NCBI GenBank assembly: GCA_017165825.1
Contig: CM029366.1
Location: 26,663,862-26,727,861, forward strand
Length of the DNA: 64,000 nucleotides
Source of the DNA: Hepsetus odoe
Taxonomy: Eukaryota > Chordata > Actinopteri > Characiformes > Hepsetidae
Direction of reading: 5' to 3'
Positions within the stretch are counted from its first letter, which is position 1. Each line of letters starts with the position of its first letter. Made by a program: the position numbers and the translations under genes. Positions 20,867 to 33,239 of the stretch are shown one piece after another. The notes under the pieces were generated by a model. The model was given only the letters and a program-made list of their open reading frames with translations, did no database searches and was not told where the DNA came from.

Positions 20867-21163
20867 CCCATGCTGAGGTCATGCTGATATGCACCTTAAA
20901 CTGACTTGATCATTTTAGGGGCTTGAAGGCTGCAAGAATAAAACTCCAGGGTACATTCATTACCTTTACATTGTTATCACATCCTAATTGCATTGTAATT
21001 GAATGCTTCATTTGCTCATTTCAGCCAGTCAGTGGCAGGTTGTCATAACTTCATAATTACTAAGCTAATGCAATTCTTAACTGTACATGAATAGCACATT
21101 ATATATCATTATTAAATTACATACATTAATTATAATCCCTCTGCTTAAATACAGCACACACAT

Positions 21164-21391
21164 GCGGCAGCAGTGGTTAGGGAGTTGGCCACAGGTTTGG
21201 AAGATTGTGGGTTCAAAGCCCTTACCAGTAGGTTGCCCTGAGGTACCCTTGAGCAAGGTACCATTCCCATCACTGCTCCCCAGGCACTTTCAATAGCTGC
21301 CCTCTGCTGCACGTGTGTATGGGTGAAATGCAGAGGCTTAATTTAGTTGTGCTGTGCTGCGTTTCACAATGACAAGGGTTGTCACTTTCAC
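21164..21391 (+). repeat. family A SINE
   Basis: The head has lost 'gtggcctag' of the A-box region. The body 'gaggtacccttgagcaaggt' and the tail 'acaatgacaagggttgtcac' are intact. Confidence 0.92.
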
Positions 21392-21484
21392 ATGCTGTTT
21401 AGGTTAAGTTTTACATTTTGATATTTAATGGCATTAAAATCAGTATATCCATCCTAAACACACGCACACACACAAACACAAACA

Positions 21485-21565
21485 TATATATAATAATATA
21501 TATTATTATATATATTATATATATATTATTATATATATTATATATATTATTATATATATTATTAA
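21485..21565. repeat. AT-only palindromic microsatellite
   Basis: Mixed (TA)n and 'tattattata' units, self-complementary along most of the length. Confidence 0.9.
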
Positions 21566-23241
21566 GCAATAGCTCCCCAGACTTCCTGAAGGACAGATAC
21601 CTAGAGGCACCTAACTAAAGGCATGAAGCAGTGAAGAAACAGGTGCAGATGATTACAGGTGATCAGGCCGTTTATTACTAGACAGGTGATTCTGAATACT
21701 GAGTGCTTGGGACCCATTTATCTCAACACCTTCAAATTTCTAGGCACTCTGCAGCCTGTTACTGTAAAACATTTATTTTCTTCACTTTAACCTACCTAAT
21801 ATCACTGTTTGACTGGCAGGAAATAATTGTTTTGCAGCAACAAGGTTTTCCATAAATGAGGGTTGGTGTAAGACATAAGTACATAAGTGAGAAAAAATGT
21901 GCTACACATTTTGCAACACACCTTCCAATTCAGTTTCGACCAGCACGCACGGGATGAATTATCTTTAATGATCAAGTTTAAGTAAAATACAATGCTTGCT
22001 AACTTTAAAAACTGAACAGCAAATGGTTTAAATCTTGAAAAACTATATAGTACGTACAAAATGAGGGAAACAGTAAATCAAACATTCATACTTATTCTTA
22101 TCAGAAACAAGTGGCATATTGTGGTCTTTCACTTAAATACTGCTGCTCATTTGCTCTTGCACAATTATTTGCTCCATTCATCAGTGTAACCCAGTGTGTA
22201 AAAGCCCCATCACTGCTGCTGTGCCTGGAACATTCATACATTTTAAGCACTTAGTTTACAATAATCCTTAAAATTGTAAACTAAAATTGTAAATCTAAGA
22301 ATTGTATCTGATAAAATGAGCATCAGTGTTTTTATTCATGACAACATGAACAATTAGTTTGTTTAATGTAGTGTGTTGTGAGGCAGTCGATGGACCTTTT
22401 TAGAAAGAGTTTCCCCATGAGCAGTAAGCAAGGGTGAAATATAATTTAAAGCCATTTTTTCCAAATTTACACTTTCTCTGTGTATGCTGTGCTGTGATTG
22501 GCTAATGACAGAATGCAACCATGGATTCTGTGCTAGTCCACCAGCTCACGCTAACATAATGCCATTTATTTGAATTAATTAATTCAAAATTAACAAGTGT
22601 CTCTCAATAATTTTTTAGCTTTTAATTTTGCCGCATAATTTCATCTCCATTTTAAAATGTTTTTTTTTTAAATGTTCTCTTGATACTTCATCATTTCAAG
22701 CCTTTTGAATGATCATGTGGCTTTTCCATTTTCCAAGATCCAGCATTTTCCCAACATGGGTGCTCTTTGTTATGAAGGGTAATATTTCAGTTTGATGCAT
22801 GTTAAACAGCACTGTTTTGATGAACACTTGAGGGGGAAAATAGAAATGTGCAAATGAGCAATGGATTCAGACAATGCAGAAAAAAAAACAGATACTGATG
22901 ACAAAAAGGGAGAGTGTGAAAACCATCCCAAAAGCCTTTCTTCTTCAGAAACAAATCATTTATTTGTCTCAGCATGTATTAAGTTTCAACTGGGGATTCA
23001 ACAGAATTTCAGGATTAACTAGAAAGTTAAAATGGTATTAACCAGTTTGAGAGGTGAGTTACTATAGCATGTGATTTCATCTTCAGCTTGCTTTCAGATT
23101 TGGATATTTATTCTCAAAGAAATTTGGAGCAAGATTAATAATCTACCCTGTGATGCGCTGAAAATGAGTGAGTGAGTTAGTAAGCTACATTGTTGATGCC
23201 ATTGTGTAGACAGAAAAAGATCTATCTGCACTTTCCATAGC

Positions 23242-23470
23242 GGGGCAGCAGTGGCCTAGTGGTTAGGGACGAGGCCCCAGGCTCAGAATGGCGTGGGTTT
23301 GAATCCCAGACCAGTAGGTTGCCCTGAGGTACCCTTGAGCAAGGTGCCCTCCCCAAGATTGCGCCCCAGGCACTTTAAGTAGCTGCCCCCTGCTGCGTTT
23401 GTTTATTGGTGAAATGCAGAGGAAGCATTTCGCTGTGTTTCACAATGACAAATAGTCACTTTCACTTTTT
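23242..23470 (+). repeat. family A SINE
   Basis: Complete head 'ggggcagcagtggcctagtg', B-box 'gggtttgaatccc', body and tail. Mid-body changes: 'cactttaagtagctgccccc'. Confidence 0.93.
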
Positions 23471-26400
23471 TCCATTAGGCTTGCCAGAAATGTTTGAAAT
23501 CTTTAAAAACCTTTAAAAATCCTTCTGAAACCACATATGTCATCAAGTTTACCAGCACCAACCCCAACCTCCCTCCAGAGTACAAGAAAAAAATCATTGC
23601 TTCCTTGCACATTTTCAATGGAGCTCTGCTTAGTTACATAACCAATTTTGTTTGCAGTCGAGGATCAGAAAGTCACCTGTTCACAGTACAGGTCTATGAA
23701 TAATGGACGAATCTCTCCTTAACGGCTAATGCTATCTCCTGCTGGCCTAGAGTCAGCGCTCTTGATCTGCACTCGCTCCCCAGCCTGGGCTACCCAGAGA
23801 CAGCTGCTCACCGTTAAATGGATATTTACTCAGCGACGCAGTGCCATTCATCAGAAGGAGAGGTGTGATCAAAGACAGATCACAGGCAGGGGGGAATGTA
23901 CTGGCATTGTGGTGGAGATGACAGGCCTTAGGCATAAATGCTGCGATAAGCACATTTAAAGCTCACAGCTAAAACACTACCATTGCTGAGGGAAAGTAGG
24001 CAGAGAGGTTGAGAGATGTAACAAGGATATTGGGTGTGCTCCTCATACCAATACATATACACTGTAGGGGGTGTAATAGTATGTTGTGCAGATCTGTATG
24101 TGATTCTGTTTTCTGTGGTCAAAATATCTGTTTCTATGCAACAAGCAGGGGCTGAGGTGTAAAACTGAAATTGCTGCCTACTAGAATGGGGCTTTAATGC
24201 ATTCGTTGTATCTGTGAGTGGGGTTACACTTGATAGACAGAGTTTTTTTGGAGTCTGTGTAGATTCTCAGTCTTATTTTGCAAGTTGAATCTCGGCTTGA
24301 TCTATTTGACTTCTAGATGAAGTCCCTCTTCTGCAGCCTGATCAAGTAAAGCTACCCATGAAGTAACTGAAGCGATTAAGGAGGTTTGTCTGACAGACCT
24401 GACCTCAATATTCTAATTCATCCTCACACATTTTAGTACAGAATATTTGTAATTATCTCACTGTGAGAACTCATCATCCTGTAAAATCACCAGATCTTAA
24501 TGAACCCTTAGAGGTCTCCTTTGGTCCACCTGTTCCCATTTGAATTCTTTTTACAATTTCACAGTAAGTGGCACACATTCACCAAATTGGACGTTTCTAA
24601 AAAATAGACTCATGTTAATTACGGCTGATGAAAAATCAGCTTAAGGCACAATTTGAGATGTGTTATAGCCACAGTAATAAGAATTATAATGTGCCCTGTC
24701 GGAGAGATTTTATTGTATGCTTTTCATTTACCACATCCCAGCACACGACTTTTTAATTTGACTGAACGTAGCAAAACCATCTTTCTCTGAAATGGGTTCT
24801 GGCTGTTTGTTTTGCCAGCATGGCTACTTAATTACGACAGCTGCCAAGGTGACATCAACATGCTAAGCCGTGTAACGAACATGCATACTTCTTGATACTT
24901 CATTTCATTTGAACTCTGGCACTTTATTGAAAATGAAGGGTCACTTTCTCTTTTAATTTCATTTGACTGAATAATTTTCCTTCAGAGTCGTTCTTGACTT
25001 CATTCCAGTCAAGGATTTGAGTGCTATTCCCACCACTGCCTATCACTGAAAATAAATGACTCAGTTCTTCCTCAATAACATTTTTTTCTAATCATCACCG
25101 TGCCACCCATCCCATGCTTATCGTTCCCAAACACTCTCCTCCCTGTTTGGGGGGCTTTTGTGACTGGAGGCCTGGAATGGCACTGCAAGTGCAGAGTCGG
25201 AGTTAATGTACCACTTTTACAATCCACTTAGAGAATGGCTTCAGCCCTGACCCAGTCACTACACATCAAAGAACTTACAAGAAAGGGGGGAGGTGTATTA
25301 ATTGTGTGCCGGTTTGATTTGAAAAACGTCCTGTAGGCCATTAGACTAAAAGAATGCAACGGCCTTTGTGTGGATTAAACAGTGAAACTGTGAAAAGGGC
25401 TGCTGTCTTGCCACGTTCCATTTAAGGAACTACACTGTGGTTTTTTGTAGAGGACAGACGGTGGATTTGCACATCAGCGAAATGCACTTTACTTCCAGAC
25501 AGCCTGAGTGGGTTTAATGCAGCTTCATCACATTCAGCCATTCCTCCATACAAATATGGAAACATCTCAGAGAATGATAACAAATGCACACCAGCAGAAG
25601 GTCTGGTCACACTCACATAAACATGTGCACACACACACACCCGCATGTACACACACACCCAACCGTGGTAGGCGTGCCACCTGCATGCCACCGAGGAGGC
25701 TGATGGAAAAGCTGGCTGCTCAGCACCTAGCTTCATGTGGACAGGCGTCCGGAGCTTTGGCTGATTAATATTTCAACATCGGTGGTTATGTAACAGCAGC
25801 TGGGGGCCTCTGAACTGCAGCTCTCCCACTCCTATGTGTTGAACTCATCAAAAATCATGACCACAGAAAGAGGCTGCTGAGAAAGAAGGCTAATACATTT
25901 TAGGGAAGAGGCACGCTGCGATGCTTTCATTATTCATCTCGTCTGGCACAGGCCCTCAGTCAAACTTAAAGCACTAATAAAGTTTACGGCCATGTCCTCC
26001 TCCAGCTCGTCTCTTTATGTCTTACTGAAATGCAGGCTCTGTGATTGCCCACTAAATTTCTGTTACAGTTCACGGAGGATTTTGGATGTGCGCAATATTT
26101 AGCGCTCTTTTCATTCTCCTTGCCATAATTAAAATGCTGCGACTGTGTCGCTTCTGCTCGCACTGAGGAGTGTCACTAAACAACTCCTCTTTCTTAGAAA
26201 TAATGAAAAAAGCCTGTAATATTCTTACGTTCTGGCATGCCATCAATAGTGCTATAATGCATATGCCTCCCAGCATGGATGGCTTAGGAGAAAGTGATAA
26301 ATCACACAACTGGGCCGGGTATGAAGTTTCATAAATAAACGATGGAAGCCCTCATTTTCTGGGGTAATATTGATTAGAGAGTTTATTTGTAGTTTTCTTC

Positions 26401-27400
26401 ATATTCTTTCTGTTGTGCTCAAATTCTGCCATATTTATGCACAGAGTTCAATGCAGAAGTGTGGGTCCTCAGTCACAAGACATGCTGAATTAGATAACGC
26501 ACTTAAGCAAAAGCCTAACGACTGTTTCTTCACTCATTTTGTCAAACAAGGGGAAATAAGGGTTTCCGACCTTATTACTTTATGTGATTATCTTAAGGAG
26601 CTTATACGCAGTATTTCCTTGAGTGGGACAGTCCAAGCACTTGTCAAGGTGCCTTTGACTGACTTTATAATCAGCTTTGACTGACTTTACAATCAGAGCA
26701 GTACATTTATTCAGTCAATAAGAGGCAATGCCGAATCAATGCTGTCTTTCTTTCCCTTTTTTTCCTCCATCTAAGCACTTTGTAAGTGTAGTTGACCACT
26801 AGTATTTGTTTAAGAGAGACATCTGTGCTCAGTCTACTTACACTGCTGTTAACCTCACGGTCAGTGGGGACAAGAGGAATCTTTCACTGTTGAGTGCACA
26901 TTTTACACCCTGAGTGGGCTTGCGTTCACTTCGGCAATGCTTCTTCCTTTGACCTTGAAACCTTGCAGGGTCTTGCCGGAGATGAAGAGTGGTTATTCTA
27001 CTTCTCACTTTGCTTGTTTAAATATTCACTTATGAGTAATAGAAAACTTCGGTAGGCTACAGTTAGTCAAGTGGGTCGGAATAACAAGTCACTAACACTT
27101 AGTCCTCTGCGGGGCTTCCTCTCGATTTCTGTATGACTGACTCACTTCACATCTCTGCATTTTTAAGAGTCCGTTCTAAACATTATACTTTGCAAAATGG
27201 AAGCATGAGAAAATAAGAGTTTGTATAATTCTTGCAAGCTTTAATATCAATAAAAAAACAAAAACAAAAACAAAACAGTTCCTCAAATATACAAATAAAA
27301 ATGTAAGGAGGATCAAGACTGTTATAGTATTGTACAGTTGGAGTCAGTCAAACTAGTAAACAACATGCAGCTTTTTTTTGTTTTTTACCATTACGTTAGA
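23471..27400. other. grm4: repeat-poor intronic sequence
   Basis: Nearly 4 kb without SINE, LINE or DNA transposon apart from a short CA-rich patch (25625-25660). No coding exon is seen. A 23-bp tandem duplication around 'tttgactgacttta' lies at 26654-26697. The lack of repeats, against one every 1-3 kb elsewhere, makes 24600-25000 and 25900-26350 candidates for constrained regulatory DNA. Confidence 0.45.
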
Positions 27401-27413
27401 TATACTTATAGTC

Positions 27414-27660
27414 AGTCAGTCATTTTCTGCCGCTTGTCCCAAATGGGGTTGCGGGGGAGTGCTGGAGTCCAACCCACAAACACAGGGCGAAGGACAGGGG
27501 ACACACCCTGGACAGGTCGCCAGCCCATCGCAGGGAGGAGCGTGACGGGGACGGCACCTCGCTCAAGGGTATCTCAGGGCAACCCATTGGGAAGGGGTTC
27601 GAACCCCCGATCCTCCGATCATGCGGCCAACGCCCGAACCACTTGGCCACCACTGCCCCC
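27414..27660 (-). mobile_element. A-prime SINE (family A head, C-type tail) with 13-bp target duplication
   Basis: Reverse copy. Plus strand begins 'cattttctgccgcttgtccc', then 'ccctggacaggtcgccagcc', then the family A head complement ending 'ccacttggccaccactgccc'. The 13-mer TATACTTATAGTC flanks it exactly (27401-27413 and 27661-27673), so the insertion is young and complete. Confidence 0.94.
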
Positions 27661-27973
27661 TATACTTATAGTCTTACATAATAATCATTTTATTAAATAG
27701 ACAGCAATTAAAACTGTTCTTTCAAAGCACATTGTGGTTTATAGGCTGCGATCTTGTATAAATATAAACAGACTGGGACAATATTACGGTTTCTTCCTGC
27801 AGTGCCAGATGTACATACTTAAAAGAAAAAAAAATAGACAAAGTCCGTCTACCAAGAGGCAACCCCGAAGCAAGAATGACCATTTATTTTCTAGTTATTT
27901 ATTTGTTAATCATATTATTAATCTTTTTGGAGTTTAGAAGAGTAGGATTTCTGAAAAAAGACAATGTCAAGTA

Positions 27974-28179
27974 TAACATTTACATTTACAGCATTTAGCA
28001 GACACTCTTATCCAGAGCGACTTCCATGTCCTAATTACAGGGACAGTCCCCCTGGAGACACTCAAGGTTAAGGGTCTTGCTCAGGGACCCAGTGGTGGTA
28101 GTGCTAGAGGTGGGATTTGAACCTGGGACCTTTTGAGCCATAGAGCCAAGTATCCTACCACTAGACCACCACCACCACC
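27974..28179 (-). repeat. family B SINE
   Basis: Reverse copy with tail 'acatttacagcatttagcag', body 'acagggacagtccccctgga', B-box complement 'gggatttgaacctggg' and head ending in (ACC)n. Confidence 0.93.
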
Positions 28180-30357
28180 AACTGTTGTTTCACTTTATTC
28201 ATCCAGATAAATATATAAATAAATGAACTAACAGTGAACATCCTAGCATCAGAAGAGACAAAGAAACAGAACGAGTTCCAAGTCCAAGGGCTGAAAAATG
28301 AAAAAGAGAGCATAAAATGTGAGATAACTATGAGATGAGTCAATAAGATGCAGATGTTATATATATGTTGCATCAGTCCTTGATGAACCTCAATTAATGC
28401 ACTGTGGACAAACTTAGAATCTTCTGTGTTTTGGCCGTGGGGTTCCCAGCACTCTGTAGCAGTTTTACTTTTGTTAGTGACCTATATATACATATTGGTG
28501 ATGACTCTGCGTTGAGAAGATGTAGAAAAGCTCATTTTTCAAAGGTATTATTTCCACTACTTAGTCAAGCATTTATTTATTCCAGAGCTACTGGGAAAAC
28601 TATTAACATTACTATTTGGCCTTTAACATTCATTTTGGTACATTCTGAATATCAAAAACCACTTCCTATGCACATGTCAAACACATATGGAGGTAAATAT
28701 GATCTTTGCAGGGCAAAGGGAAATGGTTTGTCATTGCTGTAAATTGGGACAATGATGTTTTAATGCAAATCAACCCCTGAACAGAGTCATTTCTGTGGTA
28801 GCTGGCCAGTAGTAGTTAACTAGGACTTCAATATTTTACTCTGAAGTGTTGTTTGATACTCCAAACATGTTTCTGCAAACAAAACAGCTCAGAATGAGCT
28901 GGTTTGACTCATTATGTAGTTTTGTTTGGAAGGTTAACATGAATGACTTGATGTGTTGCAGAGGTTTTGCATGGATCAGTGAAATTGCTCAGAACAGTAA
29001 TGGTTTAAATGTGTGTACCATGACAATTACGATGGATCAGAGCTGATAGTGATGGCTGGTTTATACAAGTGTCAGTATGAAAGCTGGTATGGCTTGGAAT
29101 GATAATTGTTTGGAGCAAAGCAATTTAACTTTGGCGCTTAATAAACAGCGAGAGCCTGTCACTTTCTGATGCAGCCATCACTGAATTCTATGGACTCAAC
29201 TGAGTGCCTTAGTTTAAGGGACCTAGAAACTTAACCTGTCATTCGACTATGATTATTCTTTTCAAATAAAATTGCAAATAATAATTCAATTGATGAGATA
29301 TTTTTAAACAGCTAACTCAAGTCATTTTAAGCTTTTAAGAGGACAAAAATGACACTTATCTCTGGAAAGCAGAGAGTTTAGTGCATTCTTGCTGTTATAT
29401 AAATGTCATATTGGTTCAGCTCTAGGTGAGTATTTTAGTGGGAGTGGAAGAAGTGATTTTTTTTTTATTTGCTGACACCTAGCTGACACCTATGAGCCCC
29501 CACCCTTCATTTTACCTCTTTTAGTGCAGCCTGTTTATGTGTGGACTCCAGCAAAGTCTTTCCAACAGATCTGCTAGAATTCTTTGAAGATTTTTTGAAG
29601 TTGCAAAGCCGCTCATTCCTTCCTGCCTAAGGGGGGGCAGAGATCGACTCAGAGTTCTTCAAACCCCAGGAACAGCATAAGAGTGAAACTGTCCCACCAC
29701 CCCCCAAATGAAATCCACTGAAATGTAGTAAAGAACTCTAGCAAAACTGCATGATTTGAAGCAAAGCAGTTGACCTATATTTGCTCTTTGTGTGGCTGTA
29801 TCTTTAGTTTGTGACTGATATTCCCGAAGGCTCCCAAATGAAAATAATCTATGCTTTTTAAAAAAAATTTTAATCTATTTATTTATTTATTAAGGTGGAT
29901 GGTGCCGTGGGACCGCATTCTCATTCTCATGTTTTCAGTCCCATGAAACTATATTCAGTTAAGGGTTAAAATTATTGGTTGGTACATAAAAGTGCGCGAG
30001 TTCTACCCTTGTACTTGTCCAAGCTCATTCAAAAGACACCAATCAAAGAATTCTTGGAGTAAAGCTGAAAAAAATAGTTTGAGTTCCATTTGCTTTTTCA
30101 CAATAGAAGATTGATAGAATAGAATAAAAGAAAAAGTGTGTAGAACCCCCACACAACATAAAAAGGTTCTATTATCTTCTCCAACCTTCTTGTAGTGAGG
30201 TGACATCGCTACCCACTCTGCCATCTGGCATTTCAGATTTTTAAAAAGCACTTTTTAAAGAGCACATTTTAAAGCAATTAATGAGACTTTAATGTTCTTT
30301 AGGGAAATAAATAAATAAATAAATAAATACAAGTATTTAAAACACCAAAGGACACTT
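28180..30357. other. grm4: intronic non-coding DNA
   Basis: No exon or transposon seen. Simple (TTTA)n near 29875-29895 and (AAAT)n at about 30305-30328. Confidence 0.5.
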
Positions 30358-30922
30358 AAATGGGATCAACAGTTCAGAGTAACGGCGAGTGTGGAAGAGA
30401 GGTTCAGAAGAGAGTGCAGGCAGGTTGAAATGGGTGGAGAAGAGTGGCTGGAGTGATTTGTGACAGCTGAGTACCAGAATGAGTAAAAGGGAAGGTTTAC
30501 AGGACAGTAGTGAGACCAGCTATGTTGTATGGGTTGGAGACGGTGGCACTTATGAAAAGACAGGAGGCAGAGCTGGAGGTGTCAGAGTTAAAGATGCTGA
30601 GATTTTCGTTGGGTGTGACGAGGATGGACAGGATTAGAAATGAGTATATTAGAGGGACAGATCAGGTTGGACGTTTTGGAGACAAAGTTAGAGAAGCAAG
30701 GTTGCGTTGGTTTGGACATGTCCAGAGGAGAGACAAGGATTATATTGGGTGGAGGATGTTGAAGATGGAGCTGCCAGGAAAGAGGAGAAGAGAAAGACTA
30801 AAGAGGAGGTTTATGGATGTGGTGGGTGAGGACATGCAGGTGGTCAGTGTGCAGGAGGAAGAGGGAGAACAGGAACAAATGGAAACAGACCCCTAAACAG
30901 GAGCAGCTGAAAGAAGAAGAAG
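30358..30922 (+). mobile_element. 5'-truncated RTE-like LINE, 3' end with 11-bp target duplication
   Basis: The frame from 30362 to 30896 encodes the C-terminal part of a non-LTR retrotransposon polyprotein: 'MLYGLETVAL', 'LKMLRFSLGVTRMDRIRNEY', 'REARLRWFGHVQRRD', 'RRFMDVVGEDMQVV'. That block order is known from RTE-like LINEs of fish. Three TGA stops fall in the first 130 bases, two of them probably at former Trp or Arg codons. The 3' end is (GAA)n. AAAGGACACTT at 30347-30357 and 30923-30933 is the target duplication. Retroposition was 5'-truncated, and the copy is dead. Confidence 0.9.
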
Positions 30923-31130
30923 AAAGGACACTTTCAATCTATATAGGACAGTCTACATTGCAGTTGTTGGAAATTAGAAAATAGGCAAATATGAATGCAT
31001 TTAGAAAATATTTAATTAAGGCCTATGTACAGTTTAATTCTACTGTCTTTCCTCTTTTAATTTTAGTCATTTATTTATCTCTTTGGTTATTTGGTTTATT
31101 AAAAGTCAGATCTTTTCTCCTGCTATTAAA

Positions 31131-31292
31131 TGCGGTGGTTAAGTGATAGGCTACTCACCTATAGACCAAGCGGTTACAAGATTGAATGTCACCTCCAGCT
31201 CTAGGGTTGCTGAACCCTAAACCCCAAGTTACTCCAGGGAGACGGATGTGGCTCTGGATAAGAATGTCTGCTAAATGCCGTCCATGTGAATG
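31131..31292 (+). repeat. family B SINE, shortened
   Basis: Head 'gcggtggttaagtgatag', middle 'gttactccaggg' and tail 'ctggataagaatgtctgcta'. About 40 bases of the body are missing. Confidence 0.85.
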
Positions 31293-32101
31293 TACTTCAG
31301 AGGTACAGGAAATTCTCAGATGTATCTCTACATTTTTCCTGTCAAATTAAACTCAACTGAACTAAAGACAGTGTTCCTGCTCTGTCATACAGACATCATG
31401 GAATCTCCTAGCTCCATTAGAAAGAAGAGATGAGATGAGAGTCAGCATGCTCCAGAAGTTAGTCTGGACTTTTTTGTTCTGCAGTGATTAAAAAACTGCT
31501 TCTGACAGCCCACTTGCACCCAGCAATCTTCTTTTGCAAGCTTAGCCAAACGTAGTAGTGCTTTTGAACACAGCATGAATGTAGCATATTGGGTGTGCTT
31601 GACAGACATCACATGAAGACTTTAGCTGCCTAAATGATGACAGATTTCCTTCTAGCACATAACATAGCTGATTGTGTTTGTAATGAAAGGATAATTGATT
31701 CAGGGCCATTGCAACAGGAATTTAGTATTTTAAGTGATTCCGGTATTACAGGTCTAATGCAGTTGAATTGTCAAGAGTTACAAATGATGAACTCATTCAG
31801 AAAACAAATTGTGATGTTCATATTTGAACCACCATGAACATTAGTCCTGAAATATTAGTGCAGCACTTTTAGAATTCAGATTGGAAAGGGCTTCCTCTTT
31901 TCTTCTTATGACTGATGATGGGGCTTTTACCAGTTGACAAAACTACTTGAATATCCAGTTATTAATGTGAAGTGCTTAGTTTGCTGCTGAACACTGCATG
32001 CAGATCTTAATGAATTAAAATTCTTTCTAGTTTGTGTGTACAAAAGATTTTCACGCAGTGCTTTATATCTTTGTGGTGACTGGTCTCTACTGCATTTAAA
32101 A

Positions 32102-32355
32102 AGTGAAGTGAAAATGCAAGTGACAATTTGTCATGGTGAGCACAGCACACAGTGAACCACAATGAAATGCCTTTACTGTATTTCAACCCCATACACATGT
32201 GCAGTGGTGGACAGCCAGACCTAGTACCCGGGGAGCAGTGATGGGGACTGTACTTTACTCATGGGGATGGGGACTTACTTTTCCTTCTGGGAAAACCCAG
32301 TGGTCCAGAATTTAACGAATCCGCAACCTTCTAGTCCTTGGTCCTAGTCACTAAC
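32102..32355 (-). repeat. family A SINE, diverged
   Basis: Reverse copy: 'cacagcacacagtgaaccac', 'acccggggagcagtgatggg', then a scrambled B-box region. A partial internal duplication of 'atggggatggggact' is seen. Confidence 0.82.
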
Positions 32356-32365
32356 AATATATATA

Positions 32366-32395
32366 CGTGTGTGTGTGTGTGCGTGTGTGTGTGTC
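32366..32395. repeat. (GT)n microsatellite
   Basis: About 15 GT units, one interrupted by GC. Confidence 0.95.
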
Positions 32396-33004
32396 TACAC
32401 ATTAAATATGATGACCTTTATCTCTTTAGCCCACCTAGGTTTCCTATGATATAGGCCTTTACATTGGTACAATTGCTATTGCTATTGCAATATTGCTATG
32501 AATTATAACCATTGCTATTGCTCCACTATGACTCGTACAAAACACTGGTCTCTGCATGTAGATCATATCATATATAATGTTAATAAATTGGTTTGTACAA
32601 ACACAAGACTAAACCTAGACCTTAGACTACAGTCTTGCTACTGGACAAATAGAAGTTTGTCTGTAGTACCTGGAAGCAAAGCTCACTCAACTAATTGGAG
32701 TGCTTCCTCCTGTTTTCTGCATTTCTCTGATACAATTGTCAGGCCAAGCAGCGAAATTGCCCTGTTAGACTGAGATTAGATCTGACTTACGTCCAATCTT
32801 TACAGCTCAGTGTGGTGGTCAATTCTCAATTCGTCTCGGCCCATGTGTTTCTCTTCACAATCCTTTCAGTTTCATTTCCTAGTGTTGAAAAGACAAAAAA
32901 ACCTATAATTACCAATGCAGGCAGTATCATATTGGTATGAAGACAAAGATTATGAAATAAAAAGGAGCTGATTGCAATGATCAGCCTGCATTGCCTGCAT
33001 ATCC

Positions 33005-33239
33005 TGGGGCAGTGGTGGCTTAGTGGTTAGAGGATTGACCCCAAGTTCAGAAGGTTGTGAGTTTGAGTTCCAGACCAGTAGGTCCCCCAAAGTACCCTTG
33101 AGCAAAGCACTGTCCTCTTAAACTGCTCCCTTGGAGCTGGATGTATGGCTGTTTACTGCCACTCATGGGTGGATGGGTCCATTATGGTGCACTGTATGTA
33201 ATGTCATTAACAATTAGTCATTTTCACTTTTCACTTTAA
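33005..33239 (+). repeat. family A SINE, diverged
   Basis: Head 'ggggcagtggtggcttagtg', B-box-like 'gagtttgagttcc', body 'gtacccttgagcaaagcact' and a TCACTTTTCACTTT end. The centre has the 'gagctggatgtatggctg' variant, shared in part with 1461-1670. Confidence 0.87.
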
